64,000 nucleotides of DNA, taken from contig CANNZV010000118.1 in NCBI GenBank assembly GCA_947561585.1, positions 248,001 through 312,000 of the forward strand, read 5' to 3'. This DNA comes from Caprella mutica. Taxonomy: Eukaryota > Arthropoda > Malacostraca > Amphipoda > Caprellidae. Position numbers and translations under genes: made by a program. Below are positions 12,185 through 23,260 of this stretch, one piece after another. The notes beneath the pieces are model-generated. The model had not been told where the DNA came from. It saw nothing but the letters and a program-made list of their open reading frames with translations, and did not search any database. How positions within the stretch are numbered: the first letter of the stretch is position 1; each line of letters opens with the position of its first letter.

Positions 12185-14482
12185 TTATTGTTTCTCATCA
12201 TTTGTCTCACCAACCATTGATAGATCCATTTCTTCTTCTACCACCTTTTCTTTGTTCAATTCTTTATCATTACAATCATCTTCAGCTCCTCTTTTATTTT
12301 CCAATTTAATTCCCCCAATTTTGTATTTGCAATGGATTAGCCATGAACCAACAATTTTGTCAATATCAGTTTCTTTTGTTCCTGCATAGCATTTGTTTTC
12401 CATTACTGCTCCTAGAGAGGAAATATAAATTAAAATCAGATTGATACTAACAGTAAACAATAATAACCTTACAATGTGGAATGTGCCTCTTAAAAGGATT
12501 TGATTATCAGATGATTTTTAATCGACAACCAATCTAATTCACAAAAAATTAAAATGAGATGGAATCTCATTTGAATCTTTCTATTGGAGTGGATTCAGTT
12601 CAAATCTTGACTTAACTGTATAAAATTATAACAACATAAATGTGAACATTAATTTGAAAACCAAATACAAGTGATTATTTCAATAAATTAAACATTTTAG
12701 AGTGAATTATTAGAACTTTATTGACTTAAATGAAGTGTTATATATTATACTTGAAGTGTTATTATATAACTTCAAATAAAGTGTTATATATTAATATTTA
12801 ATACTTTTATTACTTTATAGTAATAGTAGTATCCATTCCATTAACTTTTGACTTTACTTCAGTATTCAATAACCACAACAATTTAGCTATTTAATATTTT
12901 AGTAGGTTTTAAAACAAAGAATCAGAATGATAATTCAATCAGAAAATTTCAAACATATATTACATATAGTAACTGCTGATTTTTATTATAGTTTATAGAG
13001 AAATTTTACTTACTTTTAATGCAAGAGAAAGTCTCCAAGCTTTCAAATTTCAATTTGAGATCCTTTCTCCCTTTCAAACTGAATAAGATCCCCACCTCAG
13101 GAGATAGAACTCTCCTCAGCATTATTTGGAGGGAATTTTTGTAATTAACCCCCCCCAAATTATTCAAAAATAAAGTGAAGGCATCCTTGAGACCCTGCTC
13201 AGTCAGTTCCATCTCAAAGTCATTTAGATTTTGAATGGTTTTAAATGGTAAATTATTGAATTCATGATTCTTTGAATTTACTTTGGCAGCACTTAATTGG
13301 GTTGATTTGAGATATTTGATTTCATGCTGTAGCTTCAGAATTTCTTTGTGGATGATATCATTTGATTTTCGATTTTGTAAACACAAATTTCGTGTTTCTT
13401 TCAACAAAGGAAGGATTCCTTCGCAAGAAGAACACGAGCCACGTGCCTCCACATTTGATGGTGTAGATTTTTCTGAAGGATACATAAATATTAAAATTCC
13501 TATTACTCATATAACTTCATGTAACAGTAACTACTAAATAATGATTGGTGTTTATAATTCCATATCAAGAGCCAGGACTCAAAACCCAAGGAAATAATCG
13601 CTGTAATGAGTATAAAATGGGCTAAAAACTCCGCCGAGATCTTGACAAACTTGTGTATACAATACAATCTGGTTGGTAGGGACACAAATGCACACTGGAA
13701 GAAATTTAGCAAAACTGAACACAAAAAGAATTGTCAAAGCATGAAAATGAAAGAAGGCCTACTTACTCATGCTTAGTTGGCCTTGAAAAGCTATAATCAA
13801 GAGAGGAAGAGGAAAAAAAAGAAAATTATAATCTCACAATTGATGAATAATTAACATCACGGAGGAAGTTTATTATAAACTCTAGCTATTAGTGACAGTA
13901 GCTATTAAGCTATACTAGTGAAATTATTATCAGTTAGAACTAATTATTTATTTATGGTATTGATGAAGATGACATACTAAAAAAATATTATTTATAGAAA
14001 TATGAATATATATATAAATGCAAATTAATGAATATCAAGTATAAATATTTGATCTGTTAAGTATCAATAATAAGTTTCAATTAAAAAATTGGATACTTAC
14101 GGGACAAAGTGCACTGTTTTTTTTGAGGTGGAGGAGGAAGATCCGGGTCTTCTTCTTCATCTTCAGTTGAGAACAGTCTTTTCCTTCTATTCTTTTCTAT
14201 AGTCTGAGGTGTATCAGAATCACTGCTCTCGACTGCAGTGGTAATATTTTCCGCACTTTTTACTTTTTTTCTCATTTCTTCAAATGTCTCCGCAATACCC
14301 TTGACAATACAGGGAACCATTGTCCAATCATCACGAGGAATTTCTTTTTTTTTTACATAATGAGTCACTTTTTCAGTTTTCTTTGGCCAAAAGCAAAACG
14401 TTGCTTTGCCCACTTCCTTAACCCATGAATTGGGCACACCTTCAACACTATTTTCATTAGGGAAAATTACAATTTTATACAT
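12185..14482 (-). CDS. DUF4806-domain protein, three exons (copy 2)
   Basis: Exons 14482-14101, 13472-13014 and 12411-12185 join in frame to 355 residues, with donors GTAAGT and GTAAGT and acceptors TTCAG and CTCTAG. The N-terminus MYKIVIFPNENSVEGVPNSW and the block FCFWPKK match copy 1. A segment rich in S, D, E and P with LPPPPQKK follows. The second exon starts with a probable coiled coil (KEILKLQHEIKYLKS) and then the DUF4806 domain (LPFKTIQNLNDFE to RKDLKLKFESL). The last exon completes it (AVMENKCYAGTKETDIDKIV) and ends in an acidic tail. The start lies 65 bases after the transposase stop, and a splice acceptor (GAACCAG) ends 12 bases before the ATG, so the mRNA is probably made by splicing from a promoter upstream of the transposase. 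Its role is unknown; as the second gene of the element it may be an accessory transposition factor (inference). Confidence 0.75.
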
Positions 14483-14547
14483 TTTATTTACATGCTGGTT
14501 CAAAGAAATAAAATTGATGAGATAAATTAAATATATGAAGAAAACAA

Positions 14548-16599
14548 TTATAAAAGAGGAATTACAGCATAACCATCCAAGAATGGACATATGAAACACT
14601 TTGATACAATGTTTTCTGCTTTCATAGAAATGTTTTTAGTACTAAATCCTGTTTGATATAAATAAATGAATGCTGTACTGATTGGCTTGATGAACAACGG
14701 AGACTGATCAATAAAAATCTTGAGCTGTATTATATCATTCTTCTGTCCAACAATATAGCCAACAGTATCGTCATCTAATAGAACACATGAATTTTTCAAC
14801 TGACCAATAATAAAATTTAGTTTGTTGATTACAGTTACTCTACTATACTTTTTATTTGATTTTTCAGAGAAAGTAAAACTACCAACTTCTGACAATCTAC
14901 GAGCAATTTGAGATAATGGTTTTGTTCCAGTTCTAATTCTTTTCTTCATAATTCCTAAAAAATTTTCGAACGGAAATGCACTGAAGGAGTCTAATGACCC
15001 TAATCTCCGGACTTCATCTGGCAAGTGCAAAAGACAGTGAGTGTTGTAGACAATGCTTGCATTTGGATAGATTGAATCATAATCATTGACAAATGATGTG
15101 AGCAATTTTTCTGCATAATTAACTAGATCCAAGTCCTGAGAGAGAGTATTTGAGCATAAAATTCTGATTGCAACAGAAAGAGTGAAAAAGTGGTTCCATT
15201 GTTTTTTTGTTAGATGATTTTTCAAACATAATAACCCAACATACAATAGAAATGTTCGGCATTCAGATGCCTTCCATCTTTCACAATCACTGAAATTATT
15301 TGGTTTACGATTAAATTCAACAGGTAGATATTTTTTGCATAATATTAGACATTCTGTTATTTGAGTTTTTGATGATGATGATAATTTAAAGGGAATGACA
15401 GACATCCAAAAATGAAGCAATTTCCTACAGACACCTAATAAAACTAAATGCATGTAGTCCAAACAAAAGACACTTATCATGTTCACTGGTAGAGACAATA
15501 ATGGTGAATCACCTATATGATGACCAACTGAGGATTTTGATCTGAACTCTTCATCACTTCGCGCCTCTTTCACACATTTATCATATGATATAGACCTAGC
15601 TTTATCATTATATTTTCCTTTAGTATGGCATTTGTCACAAGCAAAGTACCCACCATGCTGCTTTACTTGTTTAATAAAGGACTTAGCAGGCGCATCACAT
15701 ATAAATGCTCTAATTATGATTGAATATTCCAAGCCATTGAAAAGAATTGAACGTAAACACTTCATTTCATTGGTAAATTTAAGCAAATAAGAATTTATTT
15801 CAGGCTTTTTAGCACCACAATACACTGCTACAACAAGAGGCATCATGTCAATATCATGTATAGAGCATAAAATTGGCCAGAAAGATATTGAAGAAGATCT
15901 AAAAAGAGGGATTCCATCAATGTTGAAGTTTAAATGCAAACAGTTAGAGTGTATGAGTTGGAATATATCTAATTTGGTAGTCTCAAGAAAGTTCTTTAAA
16001 CAATATTCCACACCAAAATAGCAAAATTCTCCACTATCAAACTTCTCAATGATGGAAGTGGAACTGGTGCCTAACAAAGTTCTTGCATCTAATGGCAGTC
16101 CATCATTTGATGGTTTGAGCAATCTCAATAAATCATTGATAGCAGAATGAGTGATATTGTGGGTGAGTGCCCAAGATTTCAATGAATCTTTAAAGTTAGG
16201 GCTAGAAGTTTTAGCACTTTCCGTACCTTCATTGGACTCACTTAGATGGATTTGTTTCTCACTGTCACTACTAGTATATCCAAATCCATCACTTTCAGTA
16301 TCACTCTCACAATCAAAATTATTATCACTATTAATATTAGAATCACTAACATAATTAATACACCCCTCCCTTGTTTCAACATCCTGACTTAAGCCTATAT
16401 TATTTTCAGTTAATGTTTCATGTTCTTCTCCGCTCATATCTGCTGTCTCTGTCCCTATGACTAATTCTGACACTGTTTCTTTCGAAGTTCCAGGTACTGC
16501 TACACTTTCAACTAGTTCAATATCATCAGTAGATGTTTCTTCAACTAATTGATGGTATAATTTTTGCTTTTTATTGATATGATAATATTTGTTAGGCAT
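14548..16599 (-). CDS. tnp2-like DNA transposase (copy 2, intact)
   Basis: A single open frame of 683 residues starting at the first ATG (MPNKYYHINKKQK). Residues 1 to about 135 are acidic, serine/threonine-rich and probably disordered. The core begins near residue 136 (SWALTHNITHSAINDLLRLL). It contains NIDGIPLFRS (about 224-233), CDAPAKSF (about 300), a Cys/His cluster GGYFACDKCHTKGKY (about 315-330, a likely zinc site), LDYMHLVLLGVCRKLL (about 382-397) and YNTHCLLHLPDEV with FSAFPFENFLG (about 517-550). These blocks are typical of insect and cnidarian transposase-domain proteins distantly like the tnp2 family. The catalytic acids are probably the D of CDAPA, the D of LDYMH and the E of PFENF, which is inference from conservation with copy 1. 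It would act in the nucleus on the element's own ends. No lesion seen. Confidence 0.75.
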   Translation of the reverse strand: MPNKYYHINKKQKLYHQLVEETSTDDIELVESVAVPGTSKETVSELVIGTETADMSGEEHETLTENNIGLSQDVETREGCINYVSDSNINSDNNFDCESDTESDGFGYTSSDSEKQIHLSESNEGTESAKTSSPNFKDSLKSWALTHNITHSAINDLLRLLKPSNDGLPLDARTLLGTSSTSIIEKFDSGEFCYFGVEYCLKNFLETTKLDIFQLIHSNCLHLNFNIDGIPLFRSSSISFWPILCSIHDIDMMPLVVAVYCGAKKPEINSYLLKFTNEMKCLRSILFNGLEYSIIIRAFICDAPAKSFIKQVKQHGGYFACDKCHTKGKYNDKARSISYDKCVKEARSDEEFRSKSSVGHHIGDSPLLSLPVNMISVFCLDYMHLVLLGVCRKLLHFWMSVIPFKLSSSSKTQITECLILCKKYLPVEFNRKPNNFSDCERWKASECRTFLLYVGLLCLKNHLTKKQWNHFFTLSVAIRILCSNTLSQDLDLVNYAEKLLTSFVNDYDSIYPNASIVYNTHCLLHLPDEVRRLGSLDSFSAFPFENFLGIMKKRIRTGTKPLSQIARRLSEVGSFTFSEKSNKKYSRVTVINKLNFIIGQLKNSCVLLDDDTVGYIVGQKNDIIQLKIFIDQSPLFIKPISTAFIYLYQTGFSTKNISMKAENIVSKCFICPFLDGYAVIPLL

Positions 16600-17734
16600 T
16601 TTGACACTACAGAATAGGTTTCACAATCACTCAGCACGCGTGTTGAATCTGAACTGTCAAATAATGCGCCATCATTCTATGCTGCCAGGTGTACGACGTG
16701 GAAACTTTGATGATATATTAAGAAGATAGTGTATTTAGCTTATGTAAAGACAAATACTAAAATACAGTTTATTGCCGTAAGTTAAAAATATGTGTACTTT
16801 ATTTCTCATCTTATTATTTATTCATTGTACACTTTAAAAATGCAATTTGTTAGATTTCGTACGTCTGGCACCACCGCCTAAGCACACTTGAACATGTTCT
16901 GATTACAAGAAACATGTTATGTAATTAATTATATATTTTTTACGACTCAGCAATATGTAGTCTTCTTTGTTTTGACATTTAATTTGATTTGATGAAACAA
17001 ATAGATGATTTTTTATGTACGAAATGAACGGTGTTTCTTTAGCTTGAAAGAATAAACTTAACAACAGAAAGGTTACCATCAGCTACAATAGTATAGAGTA
17101 CCTAAGTACTAGGTACCCGGTATATAATATTTATAGCCAATTTCGAATACCTTTTATGTATTCAGCAATAAATAAAGTAACTAAAAATGTTTTTTTAAAG
17201 TTTTTGTTTATTTACACGAATTAAACGAGCTGTAATGAATATAAAACTGGATAGATTTACCTAGGGCTTTGATAAAGCTTATTTTTGTGTTCGAATGCGC
17301 TAGCATACAAATGACTTCGGATACAGTTTCGTACTTTTTTCACTGTATGAGACATATAATTGAAGAATAAGTCCATTGAAATGTTATTTGCAATCTAGAA
17401 TGATTGCTCTATCTATTGTGATGTGAATTGATTGAACTGAAGCGAAAATCGTAATTGTAGTCAATAAAAAACTAGAGAATTCGAACAAAAAATATGCTTT
17501 ATCACTGCCCTCAACTTAAACCTATATTCAACATAATTGCAGCTGTTTTAAAAATACGATACGGAGATATTAGCATAAATGTCCAAACTTAGGAGATAAA
17601 ATACAAAAAAAGGAAAAAGGAAACTATACGCAAGTATTTTAGTGATCAAATTGTTCCCACAATATATTAGTACGGTCATTATCAGAAACATAATTTGATG
17701 GAAAAAAATTATCAGAAAAATATTAAAAAAACAT
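16600..17734. other. 5' non-coding part of the 8.3-kb transposon
   Basis: Lies between the transposase start codon and the right subterminal repeats, so it should hold the promoter for both minus-strand genes. I cannot point to a defined TATA or initiator. No open frame of note. Confidence 0.4.
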
Positions 17735-18069
17735 TTTTCTAATGTTACAATAACATTATGTACTAATGTTATAATGAAAATGTATTTCTAATACTACTTC
17801 ATAACATTTTTATAATATTATAGTTCTAAGGTTTTTTTAATGTTTTCAACTAACCTACTTCTAATGTTTTTTAGTAACATTATTTAAATGTACCTTACAT
17901 AACATTATGGCCTAATGTTATATTAACATTATAATAATGTACCAATTTATCGATATTATATGGTAATATTAAAATAACCTTATACTAACATTTTAGTAAT
18001 AACATCTAACTTGAATATAACATCCAAACATTAGAATAACATTATTATAATATTACATTGCTTGCTGGG
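17735..18069. repeat. Right subterminal repeat block of the 8.3-kb transposon
   Basis: Repeats of AATGTTATAATGAAA, AACATTATAATAATG and similar palindromic AT-rich units, mirroring the left block. It ends in the terminal TTGCTTGCTGGG, the inverted counterpart of the left terminus. Confidence 0.7.
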
Positions 18070-18071
18070 TA

Positions 18072-18205
18072 AGTAAGGATAGTTTAAATTATTACTCAGC
18101 TATTTCTTATGTAGTTCAATAAGTATTGAACACTAAGTAAGGATAGTTTAAATTATTACTCAGCTATTTCTTATATAGTTCAATAAGTATTGAGAGCTAA
18201 GTAAG
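18072..18205. repeat. Tandem repeat at the transposon target, with uninterrupted site
   Basis: AGTAAGGATAGTTTAAATTA and CTCAGCTATTTCTTAT with TAGTTCAATAAGTATTGA occur twice in tandem, with a third partial AAGTAAGGATA. The junction GAACAC-TA-AGTAAGG at about 18127-18141 is the uninterrupted version of the target that the transposon splits at 9760/18070. Confidence 0.75.
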
Positions 18206-18310
18206 GATAAAGGTGCAACACTTCTAACACTTAAACACTGTATATCAAGAGATGTTATTTGTTCCAACCACACAGATTTCACAAGTGAATCTATCACTGT
18301 GTCGTTAAAA

Positions 18311-18525
18311 GGTCTTGTTAAACGGTGCGAGTTACTTTCGTGACAAAGGACAGCAGCTGTACCACTGGTCCCACTGTACTCACATGCCAGTAGCTGAATG
18401 TTCATAGCATTGAATTTCCATAACAGTTACTCGACTGATGCGATCACACCGTGCGAGTAGCTGCACTACAGTAACTGGCTAGGCCAACTCGCACGTTTAC
18501 TCGCACCGTATAACAAGGACTTAAG
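18311..18525. repeat. MITE-like short inverted-repeat element
   Basis: The left end CTTGTTAAACGGTGCGAGTT and the right end, read inward, CTTGTTATACGGTGCGAGTA are inverted. The motif (A/G)CTCGCAC is repeated inside. About 215 bases, more GC-rich than its surroundings, no coding capacity. I could not define a target duplication. Confidence 0.55.
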
Positions 18526-18567
18526 ATACACAGCTTCTAATATACAGACACAAACCTCGAAATACCC

Positions 18568-18865
18568 CGTTCAAATTATCCCCCGGAAAAAAAAACCGTG
18601 TAATAAACCCCCAGATATAAACCCCCAAGCAAAAAACCGCCGGTGCAAAAAAAAGTAGCAGCTGATGTGAATAGCTCGATTCATATTTGTTAATGCTTCT
18701 AACATTATTAAATGTGTACCAATAATTATTTCATATTCACCTAAAATAAGACAATTTTTTAGCATAATAAGGTATACATATTTTATAGTAAAATAGTAGA
18801 GTCTACATTTTATCTGTCACTCTCAACCTGGGGGGGGGGGGGGATTATCCGGAATAATATGAACC
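18568..18865. repeat. Small element with C/G-rich repeated ends
   Basis: The left end reads CGTTCAAATTATCCCCCGG and the right end, read inward, GGTTCATATTATTCCGG followed by a C-run. The left arm continues with units of about 15 bases such as ATAAACCCCCAGAT. The terminus resembles the GGTTC ends of the elements at 7882, 23261 and 28355. A run of 14 G lies near 18831-18844. No target duplication is clear. Confidence 0.4.
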
Positions 18866-19374
18866 AATAAATATACTGTAATTCATATTATAAAAATGAA
18901 TCAAAATAATTGTAATACTTATCAGAATATGCTTCCACGCAAACTGTTCCAAATATTAGAAATATATCAACTTGCACCTGGAAGAGACGATCTGAATTTT
19001 TCATAGAATAAAAATTTGTTCATTTCAATCTATTCACAACAAAGAACGTCTTCAATCATCTCCATTTCAATAATTCGAATATTATTACATTTAGTTTTGT
19101 ACAACATCCCTAGTGTTTATTATTCATTTCAGAAATAGGTTTTTTTCATGTTTGATATCTCACTCACTCACATATTCTTTGTTAAAAATAAAAATCCCTT
19201 TTCTTAAATATTAGATAGTGTGTAATGTAAATATATTAATCTACCATTTAAATAATCATATATTATTAATTTTTCATATATTATCATTTCATTTTATGTC
19301 CATATTCCTTCTTATTTATTAATCACCAGATGGCGCCACCTTTGATCTAGGGTATGAATTAGTTGCTCCTTAGA

Positions 19375-19381
19375 GCTATAG
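19375..19381. repeat. Target-site duplication, left copy (P-type element)
   Basis: GCTATAG, repeated at 25040-25046 directly after the right terminus. Seven bases are identical; P elements normally make eight, so one base may have changed or the boundary may be off by one. Confidence 0.7.
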
Positions 19382-20451
19382 CAATGCCCTCTGTAATATT
19401 ATAGCCTGGGTTAAGGATTCAAGATGGCCGACACGGTGTAATAACAAACGACGCCATTTGAGTTGATACTGCGATGGAAACTGTGTGTTGCTCTGTATTT
19501 AATGCTAATTTTTCTGAAAATAGGAGACTGTAAAGGTTTAGAATTATTCTAGTAAATATTAGTAGAGTTGTGATCAATAATATGTAATAATTTTAATGTT
19601 GTAATGAGTATTTACCCTGTTTTTTTGGGTAATTAAGGTATTCGATGCATCCTTCCACGGTAGTGCCTAGTTAGCCTAGACCACCTACCTAAGAGGCTAA
19701 GACTATCTGGTGTTGAATTCAAATTTTCATATGTTGCTTGTTTGTCTGGTGTTAAATCTTGAATTAGTGAACCCTGGGTCTATTCTGCTTACTTCAAAAT
19801 TTGACAAGTAATAAAGTATGGTACCTAATACTGGCCATTATTATAAGTACCTATAACCTAGCGGGTAGCTAGTCACAGTGAAGATGTACATTTCCAACTC
19901 TCTTACCTAGGGAGTCTTGGAGAGTAATGTGTTTTTGGAAGGCTAGTTAGTAGTTTAGTAGGTAGTCTTACTTTATTAGGACCATCATCCTATTATAATG
20001 TTTAATTATAAATGTTACAATGTTAATTTTGGAGAGAAATAAGGAATTAATGGACATATTAGAAAGTAATTTGACTTACCTAGCTAGGACTCTTATTTTA
20101 GGAGACTCAGAGAGAATAATGGCTAGGTAGTAATCATCATAGTATAAGAACCACTCTTTAGCTTGGATATGCTTCAGACAGAGGCAGACTGCAGAATATG
20201 GAGCATTTTTCAAAGACTCTGCGAAAAATCCGAGCCCAATTTTAGAAATTGGAGATCTCTGCGGAGATCTTGATTCTTGAATTAATTCATATGTTACCAT
20301 TAATTTAGCTGCGAGATATTTTGAATTAATTCTTATGTTACCATTAATTTAGCTGAAAGAGATTTTGAATCTGCTTCTGAGAGTCAAAGATTTACTCTCT
20401 CTCAAATTAAAATCTCAGCGGGGGAAGAGACACATTATGCTGAGTGGTGCT

Positions 20452-21182
20452 CCAGATTGTATTTGGTGGTAAATTCCAATGACATGTCCGAACCTGTCTG
20501 CAAAAGATGCATGAAGTTGTGAAGTTTATCCGACGACTATTGAGGCCTTGAAATTAGTCTCCTGAACTATCCGGCGACAATTTCCTAATTTGATATTTTT
20601 GGTTATTTTGGAGAGCAATTTGAAAATCCTTGGAGACAAATTGCCTCAAAAATTAAATATCTGGAGACTGATTGTGCATGTTTTGCAGACTGGTACAGTC
20701 CGAGGACTTTTCAAATCTCCAAAATAAATATTCTTGCAATGTCGGAGGACTTTTAGAGGTATTTAAATTGTATAAATGTTGGAGGACTACATAGCCAAAA
20801 TATGAGGAAATGTTGGCAGATATTTTACACATTTTTGGAAAGGTCAGAAGAGTTCAGTGCACCAAATACAGTCTGGGTTATGCTGTCATCCCTTGTTAAT
20901 AAATGTGAACACTTGAAATAATTCCTATGCTTGCCAGTCTGTATTTGGTCACTGGTAGTCTGGTGCACTGTGCACAGAAGTCTGCCGACTTACCAAGAAA
21001 TCTGAAAAATTCAGCCAAGAATTTTGTATAATTTGGGTGATTCTCCAACATTTTTCTCTTCAAAATTTAATGGTTATATAGGAATAAATAACCAGAAGTC
21101 TGCTGACTTTGCAAGAATATTTATTTGCAAGAAGATAAAAGTCTGCCGACATGTCAATCAAAATTACCATCAAATACAATCT
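20452..21182. repeat. Inverted pair of CAGTCTGTATTTGG-type repeats
   Basis: One copy runs about 20452-20872 and ends GCACCAAATACAGTCTGG. The second, inverted, runs about 20938-21182 from AGTCTGTATTTGGT to TCAAATACAATCTGG and includes ATATAGGAATAAATAACCAG. The same family, again as an inverted pair, is found at 53225-54050. Non-coding. Confidence 0.55.
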
Positions 21183-21428
21183 GGAAGACTGGTATGCTTG
21201 CATAGTTGCATATTTATTACTGTAAACAATTTGGACTAAGATCACATCTGATGCCTTTACCATACAAAACTTTTGAAAACTTCACCTACCTAAATAGGTA
21301 GCTAGCTACTTAATATCAAATTTACCCATCTTGTAGAGTTTAGAAAATTAGAAAGTGTAAATGTTGTGACCCTATTTTAAACATATGAAATTAAGAAGTA
21401 ATTATATTTAATGACTTATTTTGCAGAT

Positions 21429-23067
21429 ATGCCGAAGCGTTGCTGCGTCCCTGGATGCAAGTCAAATTATGGATCCAGTACAAAATTTTGATTCCTGTCC
21501 GAAGGGAGAGGCACTGTATACTAAATATCTCAAAGCAATTCATAGGTAAGTGTCTCCTATAGATATACATAACCGTGACCGGAAACTTTGTCATAAGGAA
21601 ATTCGCCGTTGGGAAATTTCGCCAAGATAATTTATTTTAACTCTCAACTTAAGAACCTTAAGGCAAATTAAGTGATCACCACAATATTTTTTAGTCCTTT
21701 TCTAACCCCCGTAACCAAGAATGCTTTCCAATAGTTTATCAGCAAACAATAACAATTTCATACGAAGGGAAACCACAATTTTTTGGACAATCAAACTTAA
21801 ACTCTTTGTTCTTTATAGTCTATAAGTGTCCTTGGTAATGGTTGTTGGAAAAGGACCCTAGCATTTAATGTGGTAATATTTTTATTTGTCTGGGGGTTCT
21901 TAAACCGAGAGTTGAAAAACAATTCACGGCAAAAATTCCTCACGGTGAATTTTCTCGCGGCGAAAATTCCTAATTCCATATACATAACTTAGCTATATTT
22001 AATCTTGTATTGTTTATTTTTAGTTTTCAAATTTGAATCAATTATCATGAATATAAATTATTAGTGGTTAAATAGTATCCATGTAGCTTCACTTTTCCTT
22101 TTGATGTGCATTGTGTTGCTCTAGTAATTTAATTAAAATATTAAAATTTGTTGGTATGAAATTGATATTGACGGAAATTATGAAATAAATTTACTCTCAG
22201 GTGATTGTTCAGTAGATAGAAGTTTTTCATAAATGCCTAATTACAGGGAGAAGTTCACACCGTCTAATCATTCAGTTGTGTGTTCTGAATTATGGACTAG
22301 AGGTGAAAAGAAGGGTAAGGCTTCAGAAAGGTGTTATCCCAACAATTTTTCCTGGGTAACCTTCATATTAGAAGGTTGAAGATAATTGAAGAGAGAGATG
22401 CTCAAAATTTAGAGAGTTCTTAGATAATGACAAGATAATAGATTTTGAATCGTTTAAAGGAAAATTGCAGGGCAAATTGTGACTAAATGGATGATTAGTG
22501 AATGTAAAGATATTTTTTTTGGGTAGACATGTACATGAACATAATATGATACCCCATTTTCTTATTTCTTTCAAAGTGCATTCTAATTTAAATATTTCTG
22601 TGTCCTTTAAAGATGTTCTTCTAAATAATTCCACATTTGATTTTATATTAGGTGATAGCATGTTGTGTGTTAAGTGATCTAAATTTAAAAATTTGCTTTC
22701 ACATATGTATAACTATGAAGATGGTTCTGTTGTTAGTTCAGACAAACTTGCTCTAGCCTTCCAAATGTTAGATGAAGTTGTAGAAGAAAAATTAGGTGAA
22801 AATTATGTAAACTATGTTAGGTTGAAGGAACAAATATTACTTCTAGGTAATTATAGGAAGAGGTATAGTGCAGATTTTATGCTTTTTTCTTGCACTCTAT
22901 ATTATAGTAATCCTGCAGCATATAAATTTATGCATGAAAATAATTTTCTATCTCTTCCTAGTGCAGATTACATTAGGAAATTTGCTCTCACTTCTAATAT
23001 TGATGTACTTGGTCTTAAATATAGTCATATAAATTATCTCAAACAACGACTTTGTGGTAATTATTAA
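21429..23067 (+). pseudogene. THAP domain and N-terminal part of a P-type transposase, broken
   Basis: Exon 1 (21427-21545, after acceptor TTGCAG, ending at donor GTAAGT) begins MPKRCCVPGCKSNYG, the N-terminal zinc-finger start of a THAP domain (C-x4-C). A frameshift follows before CPKGEALYTKYLKAIH. Exon 2 starts at 22247 (acceptor TTACAG) in matching phase with FTPSNHSVVCSELW, supplying the later THAP Cys. Another frameshift precedes KGVIPTIFPG, and more stops follow. The last open block, 22693-23067, contains FSCTLYYSNPAAYKFM, typical of the region before the catalytic domain of P-type transposases. The RNase H-like catalytic part and the C-terminus are absent. In an intact protein the THAP domain would bind the transposon ends. 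Here it is non-functional. Confidence 0.7.
21573..21977. mobile_element. 405-bp palindromic element in the THAP intron
   Basis: Flanked by the direct repeat ATATACATAA (21563-21572 and 21978-21987). The two halves are inverted copies of each other: AGGAAATTCGCCGTTGGGAA against GCGGCGAAAATTCCT, AACTCTCAACTTAAGAACC against GGTTCTTAAACCGAGAGTT, and TAACCCCCGTAACCAAGAA against TCCTTGGTAATGGTTGTTGG. No coding capacity. A 9-10-bp duplication with long inverted ends is usual for Mutator-like (MULE/foldback) elements. Confidence 0.65.
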
Positions 23068-23260
23068 TGAACAATGTAATATATGGAATGTTCTGTATAT
23101 AGCCATAAACAATGTATATATATATATATGAAAAAATTCATGTCTAAATAGTTATCAAATAGTCTTATTGATTTTCTATCAATATAGCTAATACATAACT
23201 TTCAATAGTATGATAGAAAATAAGTGAGTGACTCCATATATTTTTTGTTATTATTTTCAT

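Larger units (their letters stand above)
9762..18069 (-). mobile_element. Complete 8.3-kb two-gene DNA transposon (tnp2-like transposase + DUF4806)
   Basis: The left end reads CCCAGGTAGCAAAAAATGTT; the right end, read inward, CCCAGCAAGCAATGTAATAT. Both are flanked by TA (9760-9761 and 18070-18071). Joining the two flanks recreates a repeat unit that is present uninterrupted just to the right (18112-18150: TTCAATAAGTATTGAACAC, TA, AGTAAGGATAG), so the uninterrupted state is visible. Both ends carry 330-480 bases of subterminal repeats of the type ATAACATTA. The minus strand encodes the transposase (16599-14548) and then the DUF4806 gene (14482-12185). A TA duplication with a tnp2-like enzyme would fit a Mirage-like member of the CACTA/Mirage/Chapaev group, but the CCCAG terminus is not the usual CACTA and I make no firm family call. 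Both genes look intact, so it could be autonomous. Confidence 0.8.
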
